Source of the DNA: Microbacterium invictum | GTDB lineage: Bacteria > Actinomycetota > Actinomycetes > Actinomycetales > Microbacteriaceae | Length of the DNA: 64,000 nucleotides | Direction of reading: 5' to 3' | NCBI RefSeq assembly: GCF_034421375.1 | Contig: NZ_CP139779.1 | Coordinates: 2,914,001 to 2,978,000, forward strand | Shown here: positions 35,756-44,241 of the stretch, piece after piece | Layout: the number at the start of each line of letters is the position of its first letter | Numbering within the stretch: position 1 is the first letter of the stretch | Translations under genes and position numbers: made by a program | The notes under the pieces: generated by a model | Database searches by the model: none | Told to the model about the DNA's origin: nothing | Seen by the model: the letters and a program-made list of their open reading frames with translations, nothing else

Positions 35756-37257
35756 GGTGTCTCCTCCTGGGCCACAGCCGGCTTTCGTGCGCTGCGGAAG
35801 AATCGTCGCGCCGATGCCATGGAGAGAACGTCACGACGGAACGGGGGGAACACTGCGGCGATGAGGGCCAACGCCAGCAGGAACCCCGTCAGCCCTACCG
35901 CCATACGGGCGATCGGAAAGAGATCCGGAAACAGCAGCGTCGAGGCCCACGAGGCCGTCGCCGCCACGGCATAGATCGAGATGGTCCTCAGCGCGGTCAG
36001 GAACAGCTTGAGAAGCGGTGCCGTCGCGCGGCCGACGAGGAAGAGCGTGCCGATCGGCCAGAGGAGTGCGGCCGTCACCGCGTAGGCGACCGTCACACCC
36101 TCCACGCCCCACACCGCGCCCAGGCAGATGATCGCGATGACGAAGGGGCGCGTGATGGCGATGTACACGAGATAGCGCGTGGTGAGGCCCTGCGAGAGGT
36201 AGATCCAGTAGGACGAGTACGCGGCGGCCTGGAACAGCCCCGCGATCGCGAGCACCTGGAACAGCGGCACGGTCGGGCCCCACTGCGGGCCGAGCGCCAC
36301 GAACACCAGGTCCGGAGCGACCGCGACCGTGAATGCGAGGACGAAGCACACCAGATTGAGCAAGATCGTCTGGCCGAAGGAGATGAAGTCCGCGTATCTC
36401 CTGGGCTGGTCCTGCAGGCGTGAAAGCGTCGGAAGCGCAACTCGCGAGGATGGCGCATTGATCTGATTCAGCGGCAGCACCATGAGCTGGTAAGCCCGGT
36501 TGAAGTAGCCGAGTTCCTGCGCACCGAACTGGCGGCCGATCACCACGGACGCCACGTTCCGACTGGCGTAGTTCAGCAGCTGAGCGCCGACCAGGCCGCC
36601 TCCGAAAGTGAGGAACGCCTTCATCTGCTCCCCCCGGCGAGGAAGGGAGGGCCACCAGCCCGCGACGAAGGGGAGCACCACCGCCTGGAGCAGGACCTGC
36701 AGCACCTGCTGGGCCACGAGGGCCCAATAGCCCCACCCGAACGCCGCCAGGCTGAGTGCGATGGTCAGCGCGATGATCTGCGCACCGATCTCGGCTGATG
36801 CCAACCACCCGAACCGGAAGTTCCGGTTCAGGTCCGCGCGGAACTGGGTGGAGAAGCCGTTGAGCAGGAAAGTGACCGAGAGCGCCAGCGTGATGAGGAC
36901 CAGTCGATCGTCGCCGTAGAAGGACGCGAGGGGCACCGCCAGGCCTGCGACGATCGCCGTGAGGCCGGCACCGATACCCAGGTTGATCCAGAAGAGGTTG
37001 GAACGCTGTCCCCGGGTGAGTGTGCGCGCCTGGATGGCAGCGCTCGACAAACCGAAATCGCGAAGGATCTCGCCTACACCGATGATCGCGAGGACCATCG
37101 CTGTGAGTCCGTAGTCGCTCGGAGAGAGCAGGCGTGCCAGCAGGACGATTCCGAGCAGCTGGACCACGATGCGCGTCAGCTGCCCGGCAAAGGTGACCGC
37201 GGCGCCTCGACCTGCCTTTGCGGCCAGGCTGGGGGCGGTCCGTGAGGGAGAAGTCAT
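35752..37257 (-). CDS. Wzx-type flippase (WzxC/PST family)
   Basis: 501 residues with about fourteen hydrophobic segments. AAVTFAGQLTRIVVQLLGIVLLARLLSPSDYGLTAMVLAI is the typical opening of PST-family transporters, followed by GLSSAAIQA and FWINLGIGAG. The family flips undecaprenyl-linked repeat units to the outer leaflet. It forms an operon with the Wzy-like gene 38 bp upstream and the pyruvyltransferase and acyltransferase genes downstream. It is the better candidate for the flippase of the main EPS. Confidence 0.88.
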   Translation of the reverse strand: MTSPSRTAPSLAAKAGRGAAVTFAGQLTRIVVQLLGIVLLARLLSPSDYGLTAMVLAIIGVGEILRDFGLSSAAIQARTLTRGQRSNLFWINLGIGAGLTAIVAGLAVPLASFYGDDRLVLITLALSVTFLLNGFSTQFRADLNRNFRFGWLASAEIGAQIIALTIALSLAAFGWGYWALVAQQVLQVLLQAVVLPFVAGWWPSLPRRGEQMKAFLTFGGGLVGAQLLNYASRNVASVVIGRQFGAQELGYFNRAYQLMVLPLNQINAPSSRVALPTLSRLQDQPRRYADFISFGQTILLNLVCFVLAFTVAVAPDLVFVALGPQWGPTVPLFQVLAIAGLFQAAAYSSYWIYLSQGLTTRYLVYIAITRPFVIAIICLGAVWGVEGVTVAYAVTAALLWPIGTLFLVGRATAPLLKLFLTALRTISIYAVAATASWASTLLFPDLFPIARMAVGLTGFLLALALIAAVFPPFRRDVLSMASARRFFRSARKPAVAQEETP

Positions 37258-37295
37258 CTGGTGCTCGGAATCTCAGTGCGGTCCGACCGGATCGG

Positions 37296-38744
37296 TCAGC
37301 CTGCCGTGACGGATGTCGGCGTGGGGAACGAGTCGCGGACGTCTGTTGCGGGTCGGGCCATCTCGCGCGCGTCATTGACGGCGAGCAAAGCCAGAATGCC
37401 GATCAGGATGTGCATGCTTCGTACGGCGTCGAGCGAATTGAATCCTGTGATCGCGACGACGTATGCGATCACCGCCATGCCGACGCCCAAGTCTCGGTGC
37501 GACCAGGCCGCGAGGACGAGGCATCCCATGAACCCGAGGAAGAACAGGAGGCCCGGAACGCCGACACTGATCAGGAGCTGGAGCAGGGAGTTCTCTATGA
37601 CGATCGAATCGAAGAGACGCCCGGTCTCTCCCGATGTTCCCGGACCCGTCCCGAACCACCCGCCATACTGCGCTGCGTCGATGGCCACGGTGAGAGCCCT
37701 GTCGCGCACATCAGCGGAGAGTCGAGACTCGATCGAGTCCGCACGATCGAGAAGTGGACCGAAGTTCAGGACCGCGAGACCCCCGACTGCTGCCAGCGCC
37801 AGAAGCGCGAACCATCGCGTGATGCGCTGCCAACCGAGGAAGAACGGTGTAACGACCAGCGCGATCGCCACAGCGACGGCGACCGCGGCGATGGACCCCC
37901 GCGACACCGTTCCGAGAATGCCCGCTCCGGCCAGGGCCCCGCACAGGAGCATCCACTTCTTGCCCGTGGTGATCCATCCCCCGATGGCGAGACACACCGG
38001 GATGGTGAGGAATGCCCCCGCGAAAAGCGGGTGGCTGAAGGCACCACGCGCGCGGTACACCGAGAACTCGAACTCGCGCGATGCACCCAGCACCACGTCG
38101 ACGATCCCGTAGACGGGAGAGAAGCCGAGCAGCATCTCGATGAAGATGTTCAGACCGACCAGCGCACCCACGATGATCAGCACGGGGCGCAGCAGCGCGA
38201 CCTCTTCTCGTGCGTCGAAGACGAGCAGAGGGACGAGGGCGCTGAGCACGAACGCGATGCTCCAGCCGAGCTCGGTCTCCCCACCGCCGGCGAGGAACGC
38301 CGCGATGAAAAGCCACGCGGCGAACAGGATCGCCAGTGTGTACACCGCAAGCCGCGGTCCCACCCTGGTCACAGGACCGAAACGCTCGAGCCTCGGACTG
38401 CGCTGATCGAGCACGAGACGGCGGAACACCCAGACGGCGAGAAGCAGAGCCATCGGAGGCAGCGCGTTGAACGGGCCACCACTCGGGATGAGGCGAGTGG
38501 GAAAGACCGCGAGGATGACCACGACGATGGCCGGAAGCATGTGCACGGGAACCGCGAACATCCCGATGGCGAGGGCGGCGAGGAAGGGGATGGCCAAGCC
38601 CACCCACACCTCTGGCTCGTCGAGCAGACGAAGGATCGCGGCGGTGACCAACCCTGCGAACCCGACCGCGACCACGAATGTGACCCAGAACCGGAGAATC
38701 GCTCGCCGATCCCAGCGGGGAACGGTCAAAAATCCACGCTTCAC
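37296..38744 (-). CDS. Wzy/O-antigen-ligase-like polysaccharide polymerase
   Basis: 482 residues with about twelve membrane helices and a large external loop between roughly residues 320 and 400. LGTVSRGSIAAVAVAVAIALV contains the SRG signature of the Wzy/WaaL superfamily. The GTG at 38744 follows AGGAGG closely; ATGs at 38768 and 38867 are alternatives. With the flippase next to it this forms a complete Wzx/Wzy export pair. It is the first gene of the leftward unit 38744 to 32398. Confidence 0.78.
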   Translation of the reverse strand: MKRGFLTVPRWDRRAILRFWVTFVVAVGFAGLVTAAILRLLDEPEVWVGLAIPFLAALAIGMFAVPVHMLPAIVVVILAVFPTRLIPSGGPFNALPPMALLLAVWVFRRLVLDQRSPRLERFGPVTRVGPRLAVYTLAILFAAWLFIAAFLAGGGETELGWSIAFVLSALVPLLVFDAREEVALLRPVLIIVGALVGLNIFIEMLLGFSPVYGIVDVVLGASREFEFSVYRARGAFSHPLFAGAFLTIPVCLAIGGWITTGKKWMLLCGALAGAGILGTVSRGSIAAVAVAVAIALVVTPFFLGWQRITRWFALLALAAVGGLAVLNFGPLLDRADSIESRLSADVRDRALTVAIDAAQYGGWFGTGPGTSGETGRLFDSIVIENSLLQLLISVGVPGLLFFLGFMGCLVLAAWSHRDLGVGMAVIAYVVAITGFNSLDAVRSMHILIGILALLAVNDAREMARPATDVRDSFPTPTSVTAG

Positions 38745-39068
38745 GGTCCTCCTCTGCCGTCTTCCCATGGCAGCCGAACCGCCCACACTGCGAGCCAGCC
38801 TTGCTAGAGAGTACCGAGGAAAGATGAAGGTTCTGTTTCCCCGTCGTAAATGAGGCGCGGCGTGCACGCCCAGCCATCGTTACGTCCGCGTAAATCTCGT
38901 GTGACGGCTGACTGGCCGCCCCTATGCGCACGCTATGGTTACTGCTGAGGTTCACGCCGACGACGACCCGTGCTCCGCCTGCTTCGGCAGCACTACTTCT
39001 CCGTCAACGATCGGCACCACTATGCGCGCTTTTCTCTTCGGCGCAAGCCCGTTCCTGGAGGGCGGCCG
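38745..39068. other. intergenic region between divergent EPS units
   Basis: 324 bp that should hold the promoters of the leftward Wzy-Wzx unit and the rightward acyltransferase-dehydrogenase unit. At 38879-38894 it has GTTACGTCCGCGTAAA, which resembles 16-bp sequences at 29144 and 41562. No gene is seen. Confidence 0.5.
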
Positions 39069-40196
39069 ATGACCGCCGTGGCTTCTGCATCATCGCGGGC
39101 GGGTCTTCGTTCCCATCGGCTCGGCTGGGCAGACGTGGCGCGTGGCGTCGCGATCATCGCGGTCGTGTACTTCCACGCGACGCTCTTCCTCGAGGTGGTC
39201 GGGGTCGATCGGACTCTGGGGCGGGCGAAAGCGCTACTGGAGCTCGTGCCCCTTCCCGCCTTCTTCCTCATCGCCGGCCTCTTCAGTTCTCGGCTGGTGA
39301 AAGAGGGCTCATTCCGCGAGCTCACGAAGAAGCGGGTCGTGCCGCTTCTGTACGTTTACGTCCTCTGGTCGCTGTTCCGTTTCGCGATGTTCGCGCTGTT
39401 CCCGTCGCTCCCGTCGCGCGCGACGGACATCGCCGCCGGGGATCCGCTTTCGCTGCTCCTCCTCCCGGTGCTGCCGGCGAGTCTCTACTGGTTCCTCTAC
39501 GCGCTCGCACTCTCCACCCTCCTCACCTGGATTCTCCGCCGAGCACCACGATGGCTGCTCGGGGCCGCGGCGGCGGCCGCGTCCATGTTGTTCACCAGCG
39601 GAGTGGTCAACACCGGCACGATCGCATGGAACCGGATCGGTACACTCTTCGTCTTCTTCGTCGTGGGCGTGCTCTTCCGGTCGGAGATCATCCGCTTGAT
39701 GACACGTGCACGTCACTGGCACGCGGGCGTCGCCGTCGGGATCTATCTCGCCATCGCTCTGGCCCTCGCACTCGCCCGGCCTCTGTTGACCATTCCCGGG
39801 ACGGTCTTCCTCGGGCAGGTCGCAGGAGTCGCCGCCCTGCTGCTCGTCGCCAAGTCCGTGCAAGACCTGCGAGCCGCCCGAACGCTCGTTCGGTGCGGGC
39901 GTGCGTCGCTCGCCATCTATCTCAGCCACATCCTCGTCATACCGCCTCTTGCGTGGCTGATCGGACTGTTCAGTCCGTCCTGGCCGACCGTCGTGAACAT
40001 CCTCATCGCGGTGGCCGTGACAGCGGTCGCCGTTGCCGTCGGCCTCGGACTCGCTGCGGTCGCCCCCCGCATACCCTGGCTGTTCTCGCCCCCGTGGACC
40101 ACCGCTCGGCGTCGCAGCCGTTCTGTGCCGATCACGTCCCCTACCCAGCCGGCACCCACGTCGAGTCGAAGAGCTGCTTCGAACATGAGACGTTGA
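39069..40196 (+). CDS. acyltransferase 3 family membrane protein
   Basis: 375 residues from the ATG at 39069 with GGAGGG 5 bp upstream. RLGWADVARGVAIIAVVYFHATLF carries the conserved residues. AFFLIAGLFSSRL, YVYVLWSLFRF and SLYWFLYALALS match the protein at 33417 closely, which suggests a duplication. A basic, unstructured tail of about 40 residues ends the protein. It lies 31 bp before the UDP-glucose dehydrogenase gene and may be co-transcribed with it. Confidence 0.85.
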   Translation: MTAVASASSRAGLRSHRLGWADVARGVAIIAVVYFHATLFLEVVGVDRTLGRAKALLELVPLPAFFLIAGLFSSRLVKEGSFRELTKKRVVPLLYVYVLWSLFRFAMFALFPSLPSRATDIAAGDPLSLLLLPVLPASLYWFLYALALSTLLTWILRRAPRWLLGAAAAAASMLFTSGVVNTGTIAWNRIGTLFVFFVVGVLFRSEIIRLMTRARHWHAGVAVGIYLAIALALALARPLLTIPGTVFLGQVAGVAALLLVAKSVQDLRAARTLVRCGRASLAIYLSHILVIPPLAWLIGLFSPSWPTVVNILIAVAVTAVAVAVGLGLAAVAPRIPWLFSPPWTTARRRSRSVPITSPTQPAPTSSRRAASNMRR

Positions 40197-40227
40197 TGGT
40201 CCACGGCTCACGACAAGAAGGAGAATG

Positions 40228-41538
40228 ATGCGTTTATCGGTCATCGGATGCGGCTACCTCGGCGCCGTTCACGCGGCTGCCATGGCGTCGATCGGTCACG
40301 AGGTGGTCGGGATCGATGTCGACCAGCGGAAGATCGCGTCGCTGTCGAAGGGCGAAGCGCCCTTCTTCGAGCCCGGGCTGCAGGAGATCCTCACCGAGGG
40401 CATCGCGTCGGGGAACCTGCGGTTCACGACCGACATGTCCGAGGCGGCGGGCGCGAAGGTGCACTTCGTCGGCGTGGGGACCCCGCAGGTCAAGGACGGC
40501 TACGCCGCCGACCTGACGTACGTCAACGCCGCGGTCGACGGGCTGCTGCCCTACCTCTCTGAGGGCGACATCGTCGCCGGCAAGTCGACGGTGCCGGTCG
40601 GGACTGCGGCGGGCCTCGCCCCGCGGGTGACCGAGACCGGTGCGACGCTGGTGTGGAATCCCGAGTTCCTCCGCGAGGGATGGGCCGTGCAGGACACGAT
40701 CGACCCGGATCGGCTCGTCGCGGGGGTTCCCGCGGGCGCAGAGGGCGAGACCGCGGCATCCGTCCTCCGCGAGGTGTACCACCCGTCCGTGGCCAAGGGC
40801 ACCCCGTTCATCGTGACCGACTACGCCACCGCCGAGCTGGTCAAGGTGTCGGCCAACGCGTTCCTGGCGACGAAGATCTCGTTCATCAACGCCATGGCCG
40901 AGATCGCCGAAGTCACAGGTGCGGATGTCACACAGCTGGCCGACGCGATCGGGCACGACGCCCGGATCGGGCGCCGGTTCCTCGGCGCCGGGATCGGGTT
41001 CGGCGGCGGGTGCCTGCCGAAGGACATCCGCGCGTTCTCGGCTCGCGCGGAAGAGCTCGGCCGTGGGGAGTCGGTGGCGTTCCTGCGTCAGGTGGACGAG
41101 ATCAACCTGCGTCGCCGCGACCGCGCCGCTCAGCTCGTCGTCGAAGCTCTCGGCGGATCGGTGTTCAAGAAGAACGTCACCGTTCTGGGTGCGGCGTTCA
41201 AGCCCCACAGCGACGACATCCGCGACTCCCCCGCGCTGGATGTCGCGGTGAAGCTGCATGGGCTCGGGGCGTGGGTGACGGTCACCGACCCGGCCGCGAT
41301 CGAGAATGCACAGCGCATCCACCCGCAGCTGAACTACGTCGAGGACCGCGACGAGGCTCTGCGAGAGGCGGACGCCGTCATCGTCGTCACCGAATGGGAC
41401 GAGTACCGCCGCGAACTCGACCCCGCGCATGCGGGATCGCTGGTGCGCGGGAAGGTCGTCGTCGACGGGCGCAACTGCCTGGACGCGGGAGCGTGGCGCG
41501 CGGCGGGGTGGGAGTACTTCGGGATGGGGCGGCCCTGA
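40228..41538 (+). CDS. ugd: UDP-glucose 6-dehydrogenase
   Basis: 436 residues. VIGCGYLGAVHAAAMA is the NAD-binding loop. NPEFLREG, the long helix after it, and GFGGGCLPKDIRAF with the catalytic cysteine (about residue 255) are all present, as is the C-terminal DSPALDVAVKL region. It oxidises UDP-glucose to UDP-glucuronate and so supplies an acidic sugar for the EPS. AAGAAGGAG lies before two adjacent ATGs; the second, at 40228, has the better spacing. Third codon positions are more GC-rich than in the flanking EPS genes, as in core genes. Confidence 0.93.
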   Translation: MRLSVIGCGYLGAVHAAAMASIGHEVVGIDVDQRKIASLSKGEAPFFEPGLQEILTEGIASGNLRFTTDMSEAAGAKVHFVGVGTPQVKDGYAADLTYVNAAVDGLLPYLSEGDIVAGKSTVPVGTAAGLAPRVTETGATLVWNPEFLREGWAVQDTIDPDRLVAGVPAGAEGETAASVLREVYHPSVAKGTPFIVTDYATAELVKVSANAFLATKISFINAMAEIAEVTGADVTQLADAIGHDARIGRRFLGAGIGFGGGCLPKDIRAFSARAEELGRGESVAFLRQVDEINLRRRDRAAQLVVEALGGSVFKKNVTVLGAAFKPHSDDIRDSPALDVAVKLHGLGAWVTVTDPAAIENAQRIHPQLNYVEDRDEALREADAVIVVTEWDEYRRELDPAHAGSLVRGKVVVDGRNCLDAGAWRAAGWEYFGMGRP

Positions 41539-41702
41539 CCGCCCGACAGCGATACGGGCGTGTTACGAGTGCGATAACTCCATTCGTAGGGCCGCATCGA
41601 GAGACCTTCGCCTCGCTATTCTGACGACGGAACCTACCTGGCGACTGCTCCGCAGACGGCAGGAAGCGGCCTCCCCAATGGTCGTGAACTGCGTGGGGTC
41701 CG

Positions 41703-41752
41703 GGCTCCCTCGAGATATCGGCACCCCCGGATCCCCGCCGCTCGAGGGAGCC
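41703..41752. repeat. perfect 12-bp inverted repeat with 26-bp spacer
   Basis: GGCTCCCTCGAG and CTCGAGGGAGCC surround 26 bp in the 283-bp gap after ugd. It could be a bidirectional terminator at the end of the EPS locus, although the loop is long and no T-run follows. A recombination or protein-binding site is another possibility. Confidence 0.5.
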
Positions 41753-41821
41753 GCTCCGTGCCTAGGGGAACTGGCTCGGTTGCGTTCGCGGGGTAGTGAA
41801 TCGCGCATCCCGGAACACCAA

Positions 41822-42217
41822 TCAGCCCTGAAGCGCACCGATGATGATGCCCATGAGCGTGAATGCCACCGTGTTGTAGCCCGCGTTGATCGCCCACAGC
41901 GTGGCGGACCGGCGCTCGAAGAGATAGTTGACGCCGAACGCCGCGGCGACGAACGTGAGTCCGGCCGCGAAGCCCGCGAAGGCGCCGAACGCGAGGCCCG
42001 CGCCACCGATGAAGGCCGCCAGGCTCGTTGCCATCACGAGAGCGAAGAGGGCCGACCCGATGAAGACACGGGGCGCCCCGGTCGCGAGCTGCTCGTCCGT
42101 GACCGCTGCGGCACGCTGCCACGGTTTGGCGAACAGCAGCGAGTACCAGAGACCACCGAGCAGGAAGGTGGATGCCGCGGCTGCGGCGATCGCCAACGGG
42201 TTGAGAACGATGTCCAT
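41822..42217 (-). CDS. DUF1761 family membrane protein
   Basis: 131 residues from the ATG at 42217. MDIVLNPLAIAAAAASTFLLGGLWYSLLFAKPW matches the family opening with its LGxLWYS motif, and three more helices follow, ending TLMGIIIGALQ. Function of the family is unknown. A GTG at 42247 overlaps the stop of the AraC-type gene and is an alternative start. The two genes are probably one transcript. Confidence 0.8.
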   Translation of the reverse strand: MDIVLNPLAIAAAAASTFLLGGLWYSLLFAKPWQRAAAVTDEQLATGAPRVFIGSALFALVMATSLAAFIGGAGLAFGAFAGFAAGLTFVAAAFGVNYLFERRSATLWAINAGYNTVAFTLMGIIIGALQG

Positions 42218-42243
42218 CGCCGAAGTCTCGCCGAGACCGGATA

Positions 42244-43089
42244 TCACGGGCTTGGAGAAAATGCACCGTCTTCGTCGAACGGGAGAAACGAAGGCTCGCC
42301 GTGGCCGTAGCGCCGCCGGTGCTCGAGGTACGCGGTGGGAGTCATCCCGGTGAGACGGCGGAACTCGTGGATGAAATGCGGCTGGTCGTAGTAGCCGCCG
42401 GTGCGCATGAGCTCACTCCACTTCGGCAGGTCGCCCTCGTCCGGCAGCTCCGCGAGGAAGGCCTGATGCCGCAGCACCGCCGAGAAACGTTTCGGGGTGA
42501 CGCCGGTGGCGCGGCGGAAGGCCTCGGCGAAACCCTTCGGCGACATCCGCGCACGCCCAGCGAGCTCGCGGATCGGCACCCCGGGATCGGCATCCATTCC
42601 CCCGATCGCTGCCACAACACGATGGTCGGGTGTCCACTGCGGATCGCGGAGATCGGTGAGAAATGACGCGTACCTCGCAATCGCCTCCGCCGGATCGACC
42701 TGGGCCAGTGAGGTCCGAAGCACGTCGATCCCGGTGAGGAATGTCGCAGCAGGCTGCACTCGATCGACGACGGCGGCCGGATCGATGCCGAAGGCGCCGG
42801 CTGCCCACGGATGGATAGCCGCTCCCACGTGGTGCACGACCGGCGGGTTCTCATTGAGGAGGTACTCCAGCTGCATTCCGGAGAGGAACGCAGCCTCGAG
42901 GGTCTGATCGACCGAGGTCCGTCCACGCGCGATCACGCGGTACGGTTCGGGAGCCAGGTTCACGATGAGGTGCATCGCGGGGATCGGCACGATCCGTTCG
43001 AATCGCTGTGGCGACTGCATTCGCAACCACCACAGCCGCGACACCGATGCGCGCAACGGGGCAGGCGGTTCGCGTTCCAGGTACCCCAT
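42244..43089 (-). CDS. AraC-family transcriptional regulator
   Basis: 281 residues from the ATG at 43089, which has GAAGGGG upstream; an ATG at 43110 is also in frame. The C-terminal domain has two helix-turn-helix parts: MSPKGFAEAFRRATGVTPKRF and YYDQPHFIHEFRRLTGMTPTAYL. The N-terminal half (SVSRLWWLRMQSPQRFERIVP to AAIHPWAAGAFG) is the sensor-like domain often found in this AraC group. It probably controls itself and the DUF1761 gene. The ligand is unknown. Confidence 0.85.
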   Translation of the reverse strand: MGYLEREPPAPLRASVSRLWWLRMQSPQRFERIVPIPAMHLIVNLAPEPYRVIARGRTSVDQTLEAAFLSGMQLEYLLNENPPVVHHVGAAIHPWAAGAFGIDPAAVVDRVQPAATFLTGIDVLRTSLAQVDPAEAIARYASFLTDLRDPQWTPDHRVVAAIGGMDADPGVPIRELAGRARMSPKGFAEAFRRATGVTPKRFSAVLRHQAFLAELPDEGDLPKWSELMRTGGYYDQPHFIHEFRRLTGMTPTAYLEHRRRYGHGEPSFLPFDEDGAFSPSP

Positions 43090-43153
43090 CTCCACCCCTT
43101 CAGCATGCACGCACCGCCTGCCGGTGAGCAGGCTTCTCCTTCGCGCTCGGCAG

Positions 43154-43190
43154 TGTAGTATCGACTACACATTGTGTAGCTCGCACTACA
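43154..43190. promoter_or_regulatory. overlapping TGTAG palindromes, probable TetR operator
   Basis: Three linked palindromes: TGTAGT-ATCG-ACTACA (43154-43169), CTACAC-ATT-GTGTAG (43165-43179) and TGTAG-CTCGCA-CTACA (43175-43190). They sit directly before the AGGAGG of the 43201 gene, whose transcript also encodes a TetR-type regulator, so autoregulation is likely. Confidence 0.7.
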
Positions 43191-43200
43191 GGAGGCGCTC

Positions 43201-43662
43201 ATGACGACGACCCTGCACAAGAACTGGCTGATCGTCACCGCGATCGTCGTCGGCGCATTCGGGCCGGTGTTCGCGCTCGGCACGACGCTCGCGACATCCG
43301 GCCCGGCGCAGTTCACGCTCGACGTGCTCGCATGGCCCGTCGACGGCGCGCAGGACTACCAGTCGGCGACCACGAGGTTCCTCACCGCGCTGACCGGGGG
43401 ATTTCTCCTCGGCTGGGGCGTCACGATCCTCTGCCTTCGCCAGTGGGTGTTCGACTCGGCCCCCGAGGGGGTACGTCGGTCCGTGCTCGTCGGCCTGATC
43501 GCATGGTTCGTGCTCGACAGCGCGGGGTCGATCGCATCGGGGAACCCCATCAACGCGGTGTTGAACGTCATCGTGCTCGCCCTGGCATCCGGTCCCCTCT
43601 GGGTCCCCGCACGCGACTCGGCACCGCCCGCGCGCGACAGGGCGGTGAAAGCAGGCCAGTAA
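43201..43662 (+). CDS. four-helix membrane protein, unknown
   Basis: 153 residues with an AGGAGG 5-10 bp upstream of the ATG. Four hydrophobic segments are visible (WLIVTAIVVGAFGPVFALG, LTALTGGFLLGWGVTIL, SVLVGLIAWFVLDSAGSI, AVLNVIVLALASGPLW). No family could be named with confidence. It is followed closely by a TetR-type gene, so it is probably the target of that regulator, for example a small transporter or stress membrane protein. Confidence 0.75.
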   Translation: MTTTLHKNWLIVTAIVVGAFGPVFALGTTLATSGPAQFTLDVLAWPVDGAQDYQSATTRFLTALTGGFLLGWGVTILCLRQWVFDSAPEGVRRSVLVGLIAWFVLDSAGSIASGNPINAVLNVIVLALASGPLWVPARDSAPPARDRAVKAGQ

Positions 43663-43664
43663 CG

Positions 43665-44177
43665 TTGACCGATGTGGGAAGCCGACACTCGCGGGAGGAG
43701 ATCCTCGACGGCGCCGTGCGGGTGCTCCTCGAACGAGGCGTGTCGGGACTGTCGTTCGCGAGCGTCGGGGACGCCCTCGGCATCGCCGACCGCACGGTCG
43801 TCTACTACTTCCCCACCAAAGCCCACCTTCTCCAGGCCGCGGTCGAGGCCGGCTCGGTGTCGCTCCGCGACCTGCTGGGCGCTGCGTTCGGCACCGACGC
43901 CCTGCCGCCGGCAGACCTGATCGAACGCGCGTGGCCGGTGATCAGCTCGGCTGAGGCACACCCCTGGATGCGGGTCTACCTCGAGCTGATCGGTGCGAGC
44001 GCCCGCGGCGACGAGCCCCACCGCTCCCTCGCCCGAAGCATCACCGAGTCATGGATCGCCTGGGTCGCCGAGCGGGTCGCGGCCGCGACCCCGGCGGATC
44101 GCCTGAGGGAAGCGCAGCAGGTCGTCGCCGCGATCGACGGTCGGCTCGTGATCCATACGCTCGGGATCGAGGCGTAG
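43665..44177 (+). CDS. TetR-family transcriptional regulator
   Basis: 170 residues. The N-terminal helix-turn-helix reads REEILDGAVRVLLERGVSGLSFASVGDALGIADRTVVYYFPTKAHLLQA, split here by ordinary helices, with the YYFPTK pattern typical of TetR. The start is a TTG at 43665, 9 bp after GCAGG; a GTG at 43674 is possible. Only 2 bp separate it from the membrane protein gene upstream. It likely binds the palindromes at 43154-43190. The effector is unknown. Confidence 0.85.
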   Translation: MTDVGSRHSREEILDGAVRVLLERGVSGLSFASVGDALGIADRTVVYYFPTKAHLLQAAVEAGSVSLRDLLGAAFGTDALPPADLIERAWPVISSAEAHPWMRVYLELIGASARGDEPHRSLARSITESWIAWVAERVAAATPADRLREAQQVVAAIDGRLVIHTLGIEA

Positions 44178-44241
44178 CGATTCTTGGCGCCGCTGTGAAG
44201 CGCTGACTCTCCGCTCTGCTGACCCCCTGATGCGGCGGTGA

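Noticed and set aside
37218..38807. Open frame of more than 500 codons antisense to the Wzy-like gene
   Set aside because: Composition is charged and repetitive with no domain pattern; the minus-strand membrane protein explains the region.
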